Shown here piece by piece: positions 19,098 to 29,508 of a stretch of DNA of 64,000 bases. How positions within the stretch are numbered: the first letter of the stretch is position 1; each line of letters opens with the position of its first letter. A model generated the notes under the pieces. That model was not told the origin of the DNA. It ran no database searches and saw only the letters and a list, made by a program, of their open reading frames with translations. Source of the DNA: Carpediemonas membranifera (Eukaryota > Fornicata); assembly GCA_019828565.1 (NCBI GenBank), contig JAHDYR010000041.1:111665-175664 (forward strand), in the 5' to 3' direction. The position numbers and the translations under genes are program-made.

Positions 19098-19857
19098 ACC
19101 ATTTTGGGTGTGATACCGGCTTTGCTTCGCTTTGGCCGCCAGCGCCATCGTGAGTCATGACCTCCTGGCGGATGGCAGTCTCGACGGGAGCTTGAATGCC
19201 TCGAGGTAGCCCCTGATCCCCAACCTAATGCGAAGACGTGCAACCCGGCGGTAGCCAGCCGGAGCTGAGCCGAAAGTCGCCATCTAGATGCCCCGACGGA
19301 GTGTACGGTGGTTCGTGAGGCGACTGTTCCCCTCATGCCGTCCATATAGGCATCCGCGCTGGCGTATCCTGCTGAATCCTTCGCCCCAGAGCTCATATCG
19401 GTTTCTTCAGAACGAAATTCTAAAGAAATGTTCGCGGGTATGCCTGATCATCGCGCGTCGAAAGACAGCAGGAACGTACCCTACAGCTCAGGTTGAAGTA
19501 GGCTTGGCTTTGGTTCAACTGATAAATGCGCCATTGCTCCGTTTATATCATCCAATGTTAGGATGCCTTGCTATGATGATATACCGGTCACTACGCTTCT
19601 GGGCGACGGTGGAGGCTGATGGTATGGCAGCGCAGGGGCATGAAGCGGGTCAGAGGGGTGGGTAGTCAAGGGATACTGACCGATCTTGGAACTTGGATGA
19701 TCGTTGAGAACCAGATGAACTTGAGGCAGTGGTGGAGGAGGAACTCGCGGTCCGTGTGGGGCAGGGTCTCGCCGACGATGAAGGCCATGGAAGAGGCGGC
19801 CTGGGTCATCGAAGGGACCTTGACGGGGTCAGCCCAGTTGTAGTAGAGGTGGGAGGC
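19098..19857. other. Flank between chromo copies with gene fragments
   Basis: It holds a 5' HEPN fragment (19,360-19,396, minus) and the same broken unrecognised coding remnant as 12,960-13,160, followed by a 671-bp repeat copy. No intact gene. The counterpart at 21,210-21,844 has a single-base change in a C-run and is truncated. Confidence 0.5.
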
Positions 19858-20463
19858 GTTGTACGCGAATGAGGCGACGTCACCACTCCCTACAACGGCG
19901 CCAGGATGTGGTCAAGGGGGAATTTGCACTGAGTCACGTCGAACTGGTTGCGGGCGACGTTGTTATCGTGACGGTGAAAGAGTGAGGGGATCGGTCTGCC
20001 CCCGCCGCTCTCTCCATGGCACTCTCCCCGTGCGCCACCCCTGATCACTACGTCTGGACCACTATTCTTCCACGGCGTTCTCTCCCTGGCGTTCTCATAG
20101 GCAATCTTCTTCTTGCCTTCCTGATGTTGATATTAATTGTTTCTGTGTACACAAGCTTGCTAATGTCATTATAAGCTTCACGTAGTACTAAATCGTCTTG
20201 TATTCCCGGTATTATCGTCCATATGGCTGAGCATGAATAATGATGTTGATTACAAAGGAGGGAGAAGCTGGTAGTGGCTCTAGAGCAGACAACGTTCAAT
20301 GTGCAGCACGCATAGAACAACAATCCCCTGAATATTACTGTAACTGATCATTCCACGGATTTCGTTTGCGACAGCGATCGCAAAATTGTGCACTTTACGG
20401 CTGACAACAGAGAATCGTCTGCATGTACGAAAAAGTCGCGTATTCACTTGCTGCTATGCATGC
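19858..20463 (+). repeat. 671-bp repeat, copy d
   Basis: Spacer copy within the second 2,114-bp unit, leading into chromo copy 2. It carries one C fewer in a run near 20,029. Confidence 0.8.
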
Positions 20464-21209
20464 CATGACAAGATATAAGATTGCACCTGAGGAGGTGAAG
20501 AATTCTCATCGCCAATGCGTCAAGGACGCTGTTCTCGAAGCCTGGCTCTCATCTTCGGCTGGTTTCAAGTGGGCAACAACTCTGATTGACGAATTGAACG
20601 CTGCATACAAAGGCTCAATCACATACAACCTCCAGAGCCTTCTCTTCAGCGTTTTCCCCGAGGAAATGACGGACCCGCGTGCAACGAACGACATACTGCG
20701 TGTGCATAAGCTGCTTGGCCCAATCATAGGGCAGACCGTCTTCTTGGCCTCCATCTGCAAGACTGATAGCATCTCCATCACGCGCGATCACTTCATGTCT
20801 GTGTCCTCACCCGTGCCTTTGTCATTGGATGATCGCAGAGCCGCATACGTGGCTCATACCTTCCCGAGTGTCTGGTCGACACTGGTCGAGGCCCTGATGA
20901 TCGGCAGCATCGACCAGGCGATCTTTGCTGATATCTGCCTCGCCATTTTCGAGGCTCCCGATCCGCAGTTCGCCGACACGAAGAAATATGCGCAGCTGAC
21001 TGATACCTGTCTCGTACGCAGTGGAGAGTGTTACTGACAGGGATACTGAGCATAACAGCTGTAAGGTGAAGTGGTTCGGTTACCCCATCCCGACCTCTGC
21101 TCCGCTGTCCGAGTACAAGCAGTTTACGAATGAGACTCATGTGTCGAAGCGTGGCAGAGGTGTAGACAGTGGTTTTGTTGGGAAGGGACGCAGACTGAAC
21201 CAGAAATAA
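20423..21209 (+). pseudogene. Chromodomain gene, copy 2, frameshifted before the chromodomain
   Basis: Identical to copy 1 except for loss of a TC dinucleotide at about 21,012 (CTGTCTCGTACG against CTGTCTCTCGTACG). This ends the protein at about 204 residues just before the chromodomain. The remaining frame (21,021-21,209) still encodes the intact chromodomain and tail. Confidence 0.75.
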
Positions 21210-21844
21210 ACCATTTTGGGTGTGATACCGGCTTTGCTTCGCTTTGGCCGCCAGCGCCATCGTGAGTCATGACCTCCTGGCGGATGGCAGTCTCGACGGG
21301 AGCTTGAATGCCTCGAGGTAGCCCTGATCCCCAACCTAATGCGAAGACGTGCAACCCGGCGGTAGCCAGCCGGAGCTGAGCCGAAAGTCGCCATCTAGAT
21401 GCCCCGACGGAGTGTACGGTGGTTCGTGAGGCGACTGTTCCCCTCATGCCGTCCATATAGGCATCCGCGCTGGCGTATCCTGCTGAATCCTTCGCCCCAG
21501 AGCTCATATCGGTTTCTTCAGAACGAAATTCTAAAGAAATGTTCGCGGGTATGCCTGATCATCGCGCGTCGAAAGACAGCAGGAACGTACCCTACAGCTC
21601 AGGTTGAAGTAGGCTTGGCTTTGGTTCAACTGATAAATGCGCCATTGCTCCGTTTATATCATCCAATGTTAGGATGCCTTGCTATGATGATATACCGGTC
21701 ACTACGCTTCTGGGCGACGGTGGAGGCTGATGGTATGGCAGCGCAGGGGCATGAAGCGGGTCAGAGGGGTGGGTAGTCAAGGGATACTGACCGATCTTGG
21801 AACTTGGATGATCGTTGAGAACCAGATGAACTTGAGGCAGTGGT

Positions 21845-22364
21845 CCCCGCCGCTCTCTCCATGGCACTCTCCCCCGTGCGCCACCCCTGATCACTACGTC
21901 TGGACCACTATTCTTCCACGGCGTTCTCTCCCTGGCGTTCTCATAGGCAATCTTCTTCTTGCCTTCCTGATGTTGATATTAATTGTTTCTGTGTACACAA
22001 GCTTGCTAATGTCATTATAAGCTTCACGTAGTACTAAATCGTCTTGTATTCCCGGTATTATCGTCCATATGGCTGAGCATGAATAATGATGTTGATTACA
22101 AAGGAGGGAGAAGCTGGTAGTGGCTCTAGAGCAGACAACGTTCAATGTGCAGCACGCATAGAACAACAATCCCCTGAATATTACTGTAACTGATCATTCC
22201 ACGGATTTCGTTTGCGACAGCGATCGCAAAATTGTGCACTTTACGGCCGACTGCCTGGGAAGGTATCGACTCGAAAGGATAGGGGCGTCTCTGTCTACCT
22301 CACAGATGAATAAATGAATGTATATATGCCTGTCTGGGCATCAGCGCTGTCGTTCAGGCCAATC
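21845..22364 (+). repeat. Left arm of inverted repeat around the OTU-H cassette
   Basis: A partial 671-bp repeat (21,845-22,246) plus 118 bp of other sequence, present inverted at 27,339-27,858. The two arms enclose the OTU-like and H genes (22,365-27,338). Confidence 0.75.
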
Positions 22365-22420
22365 TCGCTCGCAACCGAGCTTGAAGCAACGTCGACTCCT
22401 TTTGTCAATTTACTCATTAC

Positions 22421-24273
22421 TCACTCGCTCGCCGTCTCCAGTTTGCTCACACCGGAGTATACTGCGGCGTGCTCACCCTCAATCAGAATAACGCCATCGA
22501 AGTCCGACTCATGACAGGCCTTGACGACAGCAGCGCGGCTTCTCAGTGTCATCTTCTTGATGCGGCCACTCGCCATGTGTAGAACCGCATCGCTTATCCA
22601 ATGGCCTTGCTTTTTTGCGTTGTCAATGACGAGCACGGTCTTCTTGTTGGCGTGTGCCCATGTCCGTATGGCTTCTGTCGTGAGGTACAGGCTCTTCTTA
22701 TCGAAAAGCTCGTCGGGCTCGAACCAAGTGCCGTGGAATACGACTGACTTCTTCGCCCACGCGGTCAGTCTCGCTCTGAAACCGGCAATGGCGTTATCGT
22801 CCAAGTCCGTGTTGTGAACAAGGTAGTGAAGGGCGTGTGCGATGCAACTCCCATCTGGAGGCACGTTGTGTACATCACAGAAGCGCTTGATGTCTGCCAT
22901 TGCACGAAGGTTGTCATAGCCTCTCTCAGGCTCAGGCTCAGCTGGCTCGCTGACGCTAAGATCTATGATATCAGCACACGGCACACACTCTTTGTTGTTG
23001 GCCTTCTCGGGCTCCGTCTGGGTGTTGGCTTCGCATGTCTTCACTGTCTTCACCTCCGACTCGCCCTTCTTCTCATTTGCCTCACCCTCGTCCTCCTTCT
23101 CCTCAGGCTCATCATGCACCTCTGTCACCTCCTCTACCTCGCCCTCCTCCTCCTCGTCTGACTCCTCTGAGTTGCTATCGACATCAGCGATCTTCTGAGG
23201 GATTGTCATGAGGGCCTTGCGCTTCATGTGGATTGTGTCGCTCTTCCCCGTACGGCGGGGGGTACTCGTTCGTGCTTGGTGTGTGCCCGACTGGGGTAGG
23301 TCGCGGCGAAACGGCGCGGGTGTCGGGCTGGCACCGATGGAGATGTCAGCTGCGTATCCCACGTCTTGCAGCAGCCTCGTGACGGTCTCCTCCAGCTCGA
23401 GTACTCTCTTCTGCGCCTTGTGATGGAGCACTCGTGCCTCCATCGGAAGAGATGGGAGGTCTTTGTGAATCCAGTCCTTCATTTCGAGCAGCTTGGATAC
23501 GCGAAGGTATCTGTCGAACTGGACGTCGACGTGGTTGTCCCCAGCAACCGCAGCTGACTCTCGAGAGGCGCGAATGCGAAGCTCGCCGTGCACCTCCTTC
23601 TGGACTCTATGCCACAGGACGTAGTTGCGAGCGTTATTGTCCTCCCACTCCTTGAGCTTCTGGGCGATCTTTCTCTCGCGCCGGCGCTTGATCGCGCGTT
23701 CTCTAATCTCATCGTCGGACTCGTTGTCAAAGTCCACCTCACTCTCACTGTCGCACAACTCAGAATCGTCGACGCCGCTCTCTTCACCACTGTCCACGCC
23801 ACTCTCATCGTCGACGGGTTCTTTCTTAGCGCTCTCGGCCTTGCCCTTGCCCTTGTCCTTCTCCTCGGCGTCAATGGCCTCAATAATGGCCTTACGCGCC
23901 TTGCGCTTCTCCCTGGCTATACACGATATCAGCCTGGTTGTCGTCAACCCACTTCGCCAGCGCGCCGAGCTTCTTGGAACTTCTTGGTCCGGCGAGTGCC
24001 ATAAACTGCTTCTTCAACTTATCCTGGAGCTCTTCCTTCTCGTCCTTCGTGAGGCGGAATTTCGTAGTGATATGGTTCAGGTTGATTCCTATATAAGCAT
24101 TGCTATGACTACAAACGCTTCCTGATCACTAGATCGAGCAGTTTCCGTTCATCCAGCAAAACCGCGCGAAGGACAGCACATTTGGCATGATTGGTGGTTG
24201 CCTTGGTGTATGCAGCCAATATCGCATCGTACTGTTCCTTGCTAGCGCTCTCAATCCACTTTAGCAAGTCCAT
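22421..24273 (-). CDS. OTU-like cysteine protease (block M), three exons
   Basis: Exons 24,273-24,117, 24,088-23,953 and 23,912-22,421 total 1,785 nt, exactly in frame (594 residues). The start is MDLLKWIESASKEQYDAI. Then come a basic/acidic region with KEEL and DEIRERAIKRRRE stretches, a coiled coil, a very acidic Glu-rich segment, and the C-terminal catalytic domain. This has NVPPDGSCIAHALHYLV (the D-G-x-C nucleophile motif) and ILIEGEHAAVYSG (the His). Expected activity: deubiquitination. The N-terminal two-thirds are almost identical to the R homologue, whereas the catalytic domains differ greatly. Confidence 0.7.
23913..23952 (-). other. 40-nt intron 2 of OTU-like gene (proposed)
   Basis: GTGGGTTGAC...AGCCAG. 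It is needed to join MALAGPRSSKKLGALA to EKRKARKAIIEA. It is less canonical than the others, and an alternative splice or shift nearby is possible. Same sequence at 54,147-54,186. Confidence 0.45.
24089..24116 (-). other. 28-nt intron 1 of OTU-like gene (proposed)
   Basis: GTTTGTAGTC...TTATATAG. Removal joins LLDLVIRKR to INLNHITTKFRLTKDEKEEL in one frame, in both M and R (54,323-54,350). It would be among the shortest introns known outside nucleomorphs and ciliates. Confidence 0.55.
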
Positions 24274-25521
24274 TTTCGGCACTATCAGCAAGAGAGCATA
24301 AAAAAATGGACATAGAGTGCCAAAAGTAATAAACTGAAACCATCCACACGGCAACTATGTACCTAGGCGGCCTCAGTACCTCCAATACCTTCCGTATGTG
24401 CTTTTTTGTCCGTCCCTACTTCGTCCCACGAACCAGAAAAAAGCGCAAAGAGAGGGCCCTTTGAATAATTCTATAACGGCAGCAGAGCATAAAACACGGT
24501 TCGAAAGGGCTGATTTTATGCTCTCTTGCCGTTAGTTCAAGCCGAGGCACGCTTCGGGCGAGCTCCGGCCAAGGGGTCCAGGAGTCAGCTTTTGGGGGAA
24601 GGTCTGTGGTGCTATAACGTACCTCGGGACGCACTGTGGAGGCCCCTAGAGTACTCGGTCATGACATGTCAGATCAAGGGTCCCTCAAATCTGGCCCCAT
24701 TCAGGATGCACCCCCTAAATGTTCCGTTGCAAGCGTCTGACGGGCGTTCTCTGGATACCGACCAAGATGGAGGTCACATGGATCAACGGACGAGTATTGC
24801 GGTATTCTGGCCATGCCTGGTACTCTCAAATCATCTATACTGCTCAGTGCTCCATTTATAGTTCATATCGTTTCGTCCTGATGGACTTATGGTACTTGAT
24901 GTTGTTTAGGGATTATTGTTGCTTTAATGATGCTCTGCGCCCGAATACTGATGTTTCTTAGTGTTGCGTACATGCCTACTACGTTAAAGCCGCCAGTATT
25001 CTTCCTATTCGTCAGTTCGTAATTTCAGTCTCGTTGCGAGCATAAAATGCACATTGTGAAAGGAAAGTGGGTGGTTATCTAATGGATACAGGGCAGGACA
25101 AGGTACACGAATGCCGTCCTGAGGTTTGGCATGGGATACTGATCTCATACGTCAAAAATGGGCGGTGGTATTCGAATTTCAGAATTTCGGCATGTCCGAA
25201 TTCCGAGGCAAGCGGGTAGGGTGTACAAAACCTGGCCTGGGTACCTATTAGAGCGAATAGAGAATGGCAGCACCATGGATTCGGTTTTCAGAATAATAAT
25301 TGCATTTGGATCGCCATTTCAGAATTACTTCCAGCACCGGAGATTATCATTAAATCTGGGAGTGTAACAACACTTTTAAAAAATGAAAGGTCCCCATTCA
25401 CCCACTCAGGCCCTAGATCACGTATCTGAGCTCAGTTTGGGTCAATTCCCAATACTTTAGAGTTTTGTATGGTCGAAATTCTGAAATAGCAATCCAAACT
25501 GAAGCAGCAAAAACTCATCCC
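24274..25521. promoter_or_regulatory. Conserved divergent spacer between OTU-like and H genes (M copy)
   Basis: About 1.25 kb without a gene, very similar to 54,508-55,750 up to about 25,230. It contains the stem at 24,474-24,534 and a GAGCATAAAATGCACATTGTG motif at about 25,037. Such conservation of a long non-coding spacer suggests a two-sided control region or an unrecognised RNA. Confidence 0.5.
24474..24534. ncRNA. Conserved 21-bp stem-loop in divergent spacer (M copy)
   Basis: Arms TAACGGCAGCAGAGCATAAAA and its near complement (two mismatches) surround a 19-nt loop containing GGTTCGAAAGGG. The same structure lies at 54,710-54,770. Labelling it RNA is a hypothesis. A DNA cruciform or protein site fits equally. 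Confidence 0.3.
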
Positions 25522-26883
25522 ATGGAGGCTGTAGCGGCAATAGACGAAGATATCATGAAGCGTTGGTTGAAGAATGTTCCAACCAAATCGCGTACGAACT
25601 ACAACAAGCTTCTGAAAGACGTTTTGGCCAGAATTTGTCAGGAAACCGCCACAGATATCCAGAAGGGCATCGAGATTGTCCGTAGTGACGAGCTGGTAAC
25701 CCATTTGCGCCGGTACCTCGCTGAGAAGCCTCTGGGGACGCAGAAGAAGATCGTTTCGGCTGTTCAGTCTTTCCGGAACTTCGACTTGCCACACCCCGCG
25801 AAGCCGTTGTCCTGGAAAGAGGAGAAAGAGGTGTCGCCTGCATCAGTTGAGAGTCTCCCCAGCCCGTATGGCGCCATTGCCATTCTGCTCAACCAGACGG
25901 GCTGGGAGTATTCGTATCTCCAAGGTAATCTCCCCGATGCGATAGACCTTACCTCGTGCCCGAGCTGGATGGGCTTTGGCACGCTCAAATCGGGATTCCC
26001 GCAGGCCAGTGCTGTATCGGAGGCGCTCAAGGTTCAGGGGTTGACGGTTCGCATGCTTCGCTTTGCGCAGCGGATCGACGTGTCCACCGATAGGATGCAG
26101 TCTATCGGCACGCTAGAGCGCCGCGGCAGACCGCAGGAGAAGCCTCAGAAGGTCATTAAGGACAAGCGCATCAGCCTGACCGATGAGCAGTTCAGGCACC
26201 AGTTGGCGTCCAGTCACTTAACGACCACGCGGCGCCCAACGATCCTCGATCTCAACCCGGAGATCCGAAGCTCTGCCGACCTGGTGCCGCCGACGCTCGA
26301 TGACTGGCTTTACAAAAAGCTCAGGATGAGGATGGTCCAGCTCCACGACCAGCGTAAGCCCGAGGGGGGCGACACGGGAGAGGGCGAGTCTGACGATGAG
26401 GCGCTGTTTGACGAGACAGCTGGCGAGGCAGAGATGCCGGAGACCGTGGTGGAGGGCGAGTTTGACGAGACAGCCGGGTTGGAGATGCTGGAAGGAGAGT
26501 GGGAGGATGAGGAGAGTTCAGACAGCGATGCCGAGGATAGCCTCGTCGATAACCTGTCATTTGTTCTGTCACAACAGGTTGAGTGTGACATGTCTGAGAG
26601 AGATACCGATGAGGGTGTCCGTAGCGGGGCCAATGGAAGTGGGCTCGCTCCGCTCTATGACTCTATGAAGACCAGGGTGCCCAGCAGACGCATTCGCCTT
26701 CGCCGCTATCACGAGAGCGAGTCAGACTTGGGTAGCAGCAGCGACAGCGAGGACGGGATGCCGAAGCTGCCCGATGAGGCCTTTCAGCACATCCGTGATG
26801 CCGGAATGACAACTGTGAGGCTGACGAGGGCCGAGTATGACGACGTGATGGAGAAGAGAGAGCAGGAAAAGCATCAGAAGTAA
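25522..26883 (+). CDS. H protein: tyrosine-recombinase core-binding-like N-terminus, acidic tail (block M)
   Basis: The start at ATG 25,522 (MEAVAAIDEDIMKRW) matches the R copy. Residues 8-90 follow the helical pattern of the tyrosine-recombinase core-binding (SAM-like) domain: TRTNYNKLLKDVLARI-type helix, then DELVTHLRRYL, then KKIVSAVQSFRNF. No R...HxxR...Y catalytic domain follows. Instead there is a domain of about 240 residues (LSWKEE...TILDLNPEIRSS) nearly identical in R, then a Glu/Asp-rich tail ending MEKREQEKHQK. It is possibly a DNA-binding accessory factor. The true recombinase relationship is unproven. Confidence 0.55.
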   Translation: MEAVAAIDEDIMKRWLKNVPTKSRTNYNKLLKDVLARICQETATDIQKGIEIVRSDELVTHLRRYLAEKPLGTQKKIVSAVQSFRNFDLPHPAKPLSWKEEKEVSPASVESLPSPYGAIAILLNQTGWEYSYLQGNLPDAIDLTSCPSWMGFGTLKSGFPQASAVSEALKVQGLTVRMLRFAQRIDVSTDRMQSIGTLERRGRPQEKPQKVIKDKRISLTDEQFRHQLASSHLTTTRRPTILDLNPEIRSSADLVPPTLDDWLYKKLRMRMVQLHDQRKPEGGDTGEGESDDEALFDETAGEAEMPETVVEGEFDETAGLEMLEGEWEDEESSDSDAEDSLVDNLSFVLSQQVECDMSERDTDEGVRSGANGSGLAPLYDSMKTRVPSRRIRLRRYHESESDLGSSSDSEDGMPKLPDEAFQHIRDAGMTTVRLTRAEYDDVMEKREQEKHQK

Positions 26884-27338
26884 ATGAACGAAGTAAATAG
26901 GTCGTGGGAATGACTCAAACACTGACTAAGCCATCGAATTGGCGCAGCTGACCCCATATTGTTGTTAAATGACCACAAAGCATTCGCTTATGCACAATTA
27001 GCTGCCAGAAAGAACACTACCGTTACTTTGGATCATTCCAGTTCGCCGGAGATGACGCAGGTCCAGAACGCTGCCTTGGAGGGCTGGTGAAGCGGTAGTG
27101 TAGCGCTTACTCACCAAGCGGGCGATGGTCTCGACGGGACGGTTGACGGTCTCAAGGTGGCCCTGCTCTTCGACGTACCAGGCGGACATGCCGATGACGG
27201 AGCGGCGCTGACCCTGGCGGACGTTATCCTCGCCCTGGGTGAAGCTGTTCTTGCCGAAGTACACGTGGATACCGATGGTGAGGCAGGGCTGTAGCATGGA
27301 GGCCGAGAAACCATAAACTGCACGGATCCACAAACGTG
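26884..27338 (-). pseudogene. Captured gene fragment with a GTGAGT...CAG intron
   Basis: On the minus strand 27,325-27,030 reads AVYGFSASMLQPCLTIGIHV and QRRSVIGMSAWYVEEQGHL. It then passes a 31-nt GTGAGT...CACCAG intron-like segment and ends SKAAFWTCVISGELE before a stop. It looks like the end of a host gene, unrelated to other genes here, with no start. The family was not recognised. The 26,884-27,000 part holds nothing visible. Confidence 0.45.
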
Positions 27339-27858
27339 GATTGGCCTGAACGACAGCGCTGATGCCCAGACAGGCATATATACATTCATTTATTCATCTG
27401 TGAGGTAGACAGAGACGCCCCTATCCTTTCGAGTCGATACCTTCCCAGGCAGTCGGCCGTAAAGTGCACAATTTTGCGATCGCTGTCGCAAACGAAATCC
27501 GTGGAATGATCAGTTACAGTAATATTCAGGGGATTGTTGTTCTATGCGTGCTGCACATTTAACGTTGTCTGCTCTAGAGCCACTACCAGCTTCTCCCTCC
27601 TTTGTAATCAACATCATTATTCATGCTCAGCCATATGGACGATAATACCGGGAATACAAGACGATTTAGTACTACGTGAAGCTTATAATGACATTAGCAA
27701 GCTTGTGTACACAGAAACAATTAATATCAACATCAGGAAGGCAAGAAGAAGATTGCCTATGAGAACGCCAGGGAGAGAACGCCGTGGAAGAATAGTGGTC
27801 CAGACGTAGTGATCAGGGGTGGCGCACGGGGGAGAGTGCCATGGAGAGAGCGGCGGGG
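27339..27858 (-). repeat. Right arm of inverted repeat around the OTU-H cassette
   Basis: Inverse of 21,845-22,364. It merges into the inverted 671-bp array that continues to 29,508. Confidence 0.75.
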
Positions 27859-29508
27859 GCAGACCGATCCCCTCACTCTTTCACCGTCACGATAACAACG
27901 TCGCCCGCAACCAGTTCGACGTGACTCAGTGCAAATTCCCCCTTGACCACATCCTGGCGCCGTTGTAGGGAGTGGTGACGTCGCCTCATTCGCGTACAAC
28001 AAGGAGCGTTTATAAACCGAGCACATTGTCAACGACATCCTCCATCTCTTCACGGCCAGTCGTTGCATGCATAGCAGCAAGTGAATACGCGACGTTTTCG
28101 TGCATGCAGACGATTCTCTGTTGTCAGCCGTAAAGTGCACAATTTTGCGATCGCTGTCGCAAACGAAATCCGTGGAATGATCAGTTACAGTAATATTCAG
28201 GGGATTGTTGTTCTATGCGTGCTGCACATTGAACGTTGTCTGCTCTAGAGCCACTACCAGCTTCTCCCTCCTTTGTAATCAACATCATTATTCATGCTCA
28301 GCCATATGGACGATAATACCGGGAATACAAGACGATTTAGTACTACGTGAAGCTTATAATGACATTAGCAAGCTTGTGTACACAGAAACAATTAATATCA
28401 ACATCAGGAAGGCAAGAAGAAGATTGCCTATGAGAACGCCAGGGAGAGAACGCCGTGGAAGAATAGTGGTCCAGACGTAGTGATCAGGGGTGGCGCACGG
28501 GGGAGAGTGCCATGGAGAGAGCGGCGGGGGCAGACCGATCCCCTCACTCTTTCACCGTCACGATAACAACGTCGCCCGCAACCAGTTCGACGTGACTCAG
28601 TGCAAATTCCCCCTTGACCACATCCTGGCGCCGTTGTAGGGAGTGGTGACGTCGCCTCATTCGCGTACAACAAGGAGCGTTTATAAACCGAGCACATTGT
28701 CAACGACAGCCTCCATCTCTTCACGGCCAGTCGTTGCATGCATAGCAGCAAGTGAATACGCGACGTTTTCGTGCATGCAGACGATTCTCTGTTGTCAGCC
28801 GTAAAGTGCACAATTTTGCGATCGCTGTCGCAAACGAAATCCGTGGAATGATCAGTTACAGTAATATTCAGGGGATTGTTGTTCTATGCGTGCTGCACAT
28901 TGAACGTTGTCTGCTCTAGAGCCACTACCAGCTTCTCCCTCCTTTGTAATCAACATCATTATTCATGCTCAGCCATATGGACGATAATACCGGGAATACA
29001 AGACGATTTAGTACTACGTGAAGCTTATAATGACATTAGCAAGCTTGTGTACACAGAAACAATTAATATCAACATCAGGAAGGCAAGAAGAAGATTGCCT
29101 ATGAGAACGCCAGGGAGAGAACGCCGTGGAAGAATAGTGGTCCACACGTAGTGATCAGGGGTGGCGCACGGGGAGAGTGCCATGGAGAGAGCGGCGGGGG
29201 CAGACCGATCCCCTCACTCTTTCACCGTCACGATAACAACGTCGCCCGCAACCAGTTCGACGTGACTCAGTGCAAATTCCCCCTTGACCACATCCTGGCG
29301 CCGTTGTAGGGAGTGGTGACGTCGCCTCATTCGCGTACAACAAGGAGCGTTTATAAACCGAGCACATTGTCAACGACAGCCTCCATCTCTTCACGGCCAG
29401 TCGTTGCATGCATAGCAGCAAGTGAATACGCGACGTTTTCGTGCATGCAGACGATTCTCTGTTGTCAGCCGTAAAGTGCACAATTTTGCGATCGCTGTCG
29501 CAAACGAA
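27462..29508 (-). repeat. Inverted tandem array of 671-bp repeats (three copies plus partial)
   Basis: Units end at 28,064, 28,735 and 29,405, a period of 671, 671 and 670. The last partial copy (29,406-29,508) runs straight into the RCC1-like ATG. Each unit carries the SET-tail/chromo-start junction and a few point changes. Apparent 91- and 127-residue frames in each unit are conserved only because the DNA is. Confidence 0.85.

Larger units (their letters stand above)
17736..21844 (+). repeat. 2,114-bp tandem duplication (spacer, chromo gene, flank)
   Basis: The segment from the 671-bp spacer through the chromodomain gene and its 0.75-kb 3' flank is repeated once with a 2,114-bp period (18,309 against 20,423). 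It includes a 5' fragment of the HEPN gene (MSSGAKDSAGYAS on the minus strand at 19,396 and 21,507). The copies differ by very few bases, so the duplication is recent. Confidence 0.8.

Noticed and set aside
24490-24510. GGTTCGAA loop as a tRNA T-arm
   Set aside because: No D, anticodon or acceptor arms can be formed around it.
25522-26883. H protein as an active tyrosine recombinase
   Set aside because: Only the core-binding pattern is visible; no R..HxxR..Y catalytic set follows in M or R.
27534-29151. Repeated 91- and 127-residue frames as a gene family
   Set aside because: They lie within the 671-bp spacer repeat, overlap on opposite strands and are conserved only as DNA.
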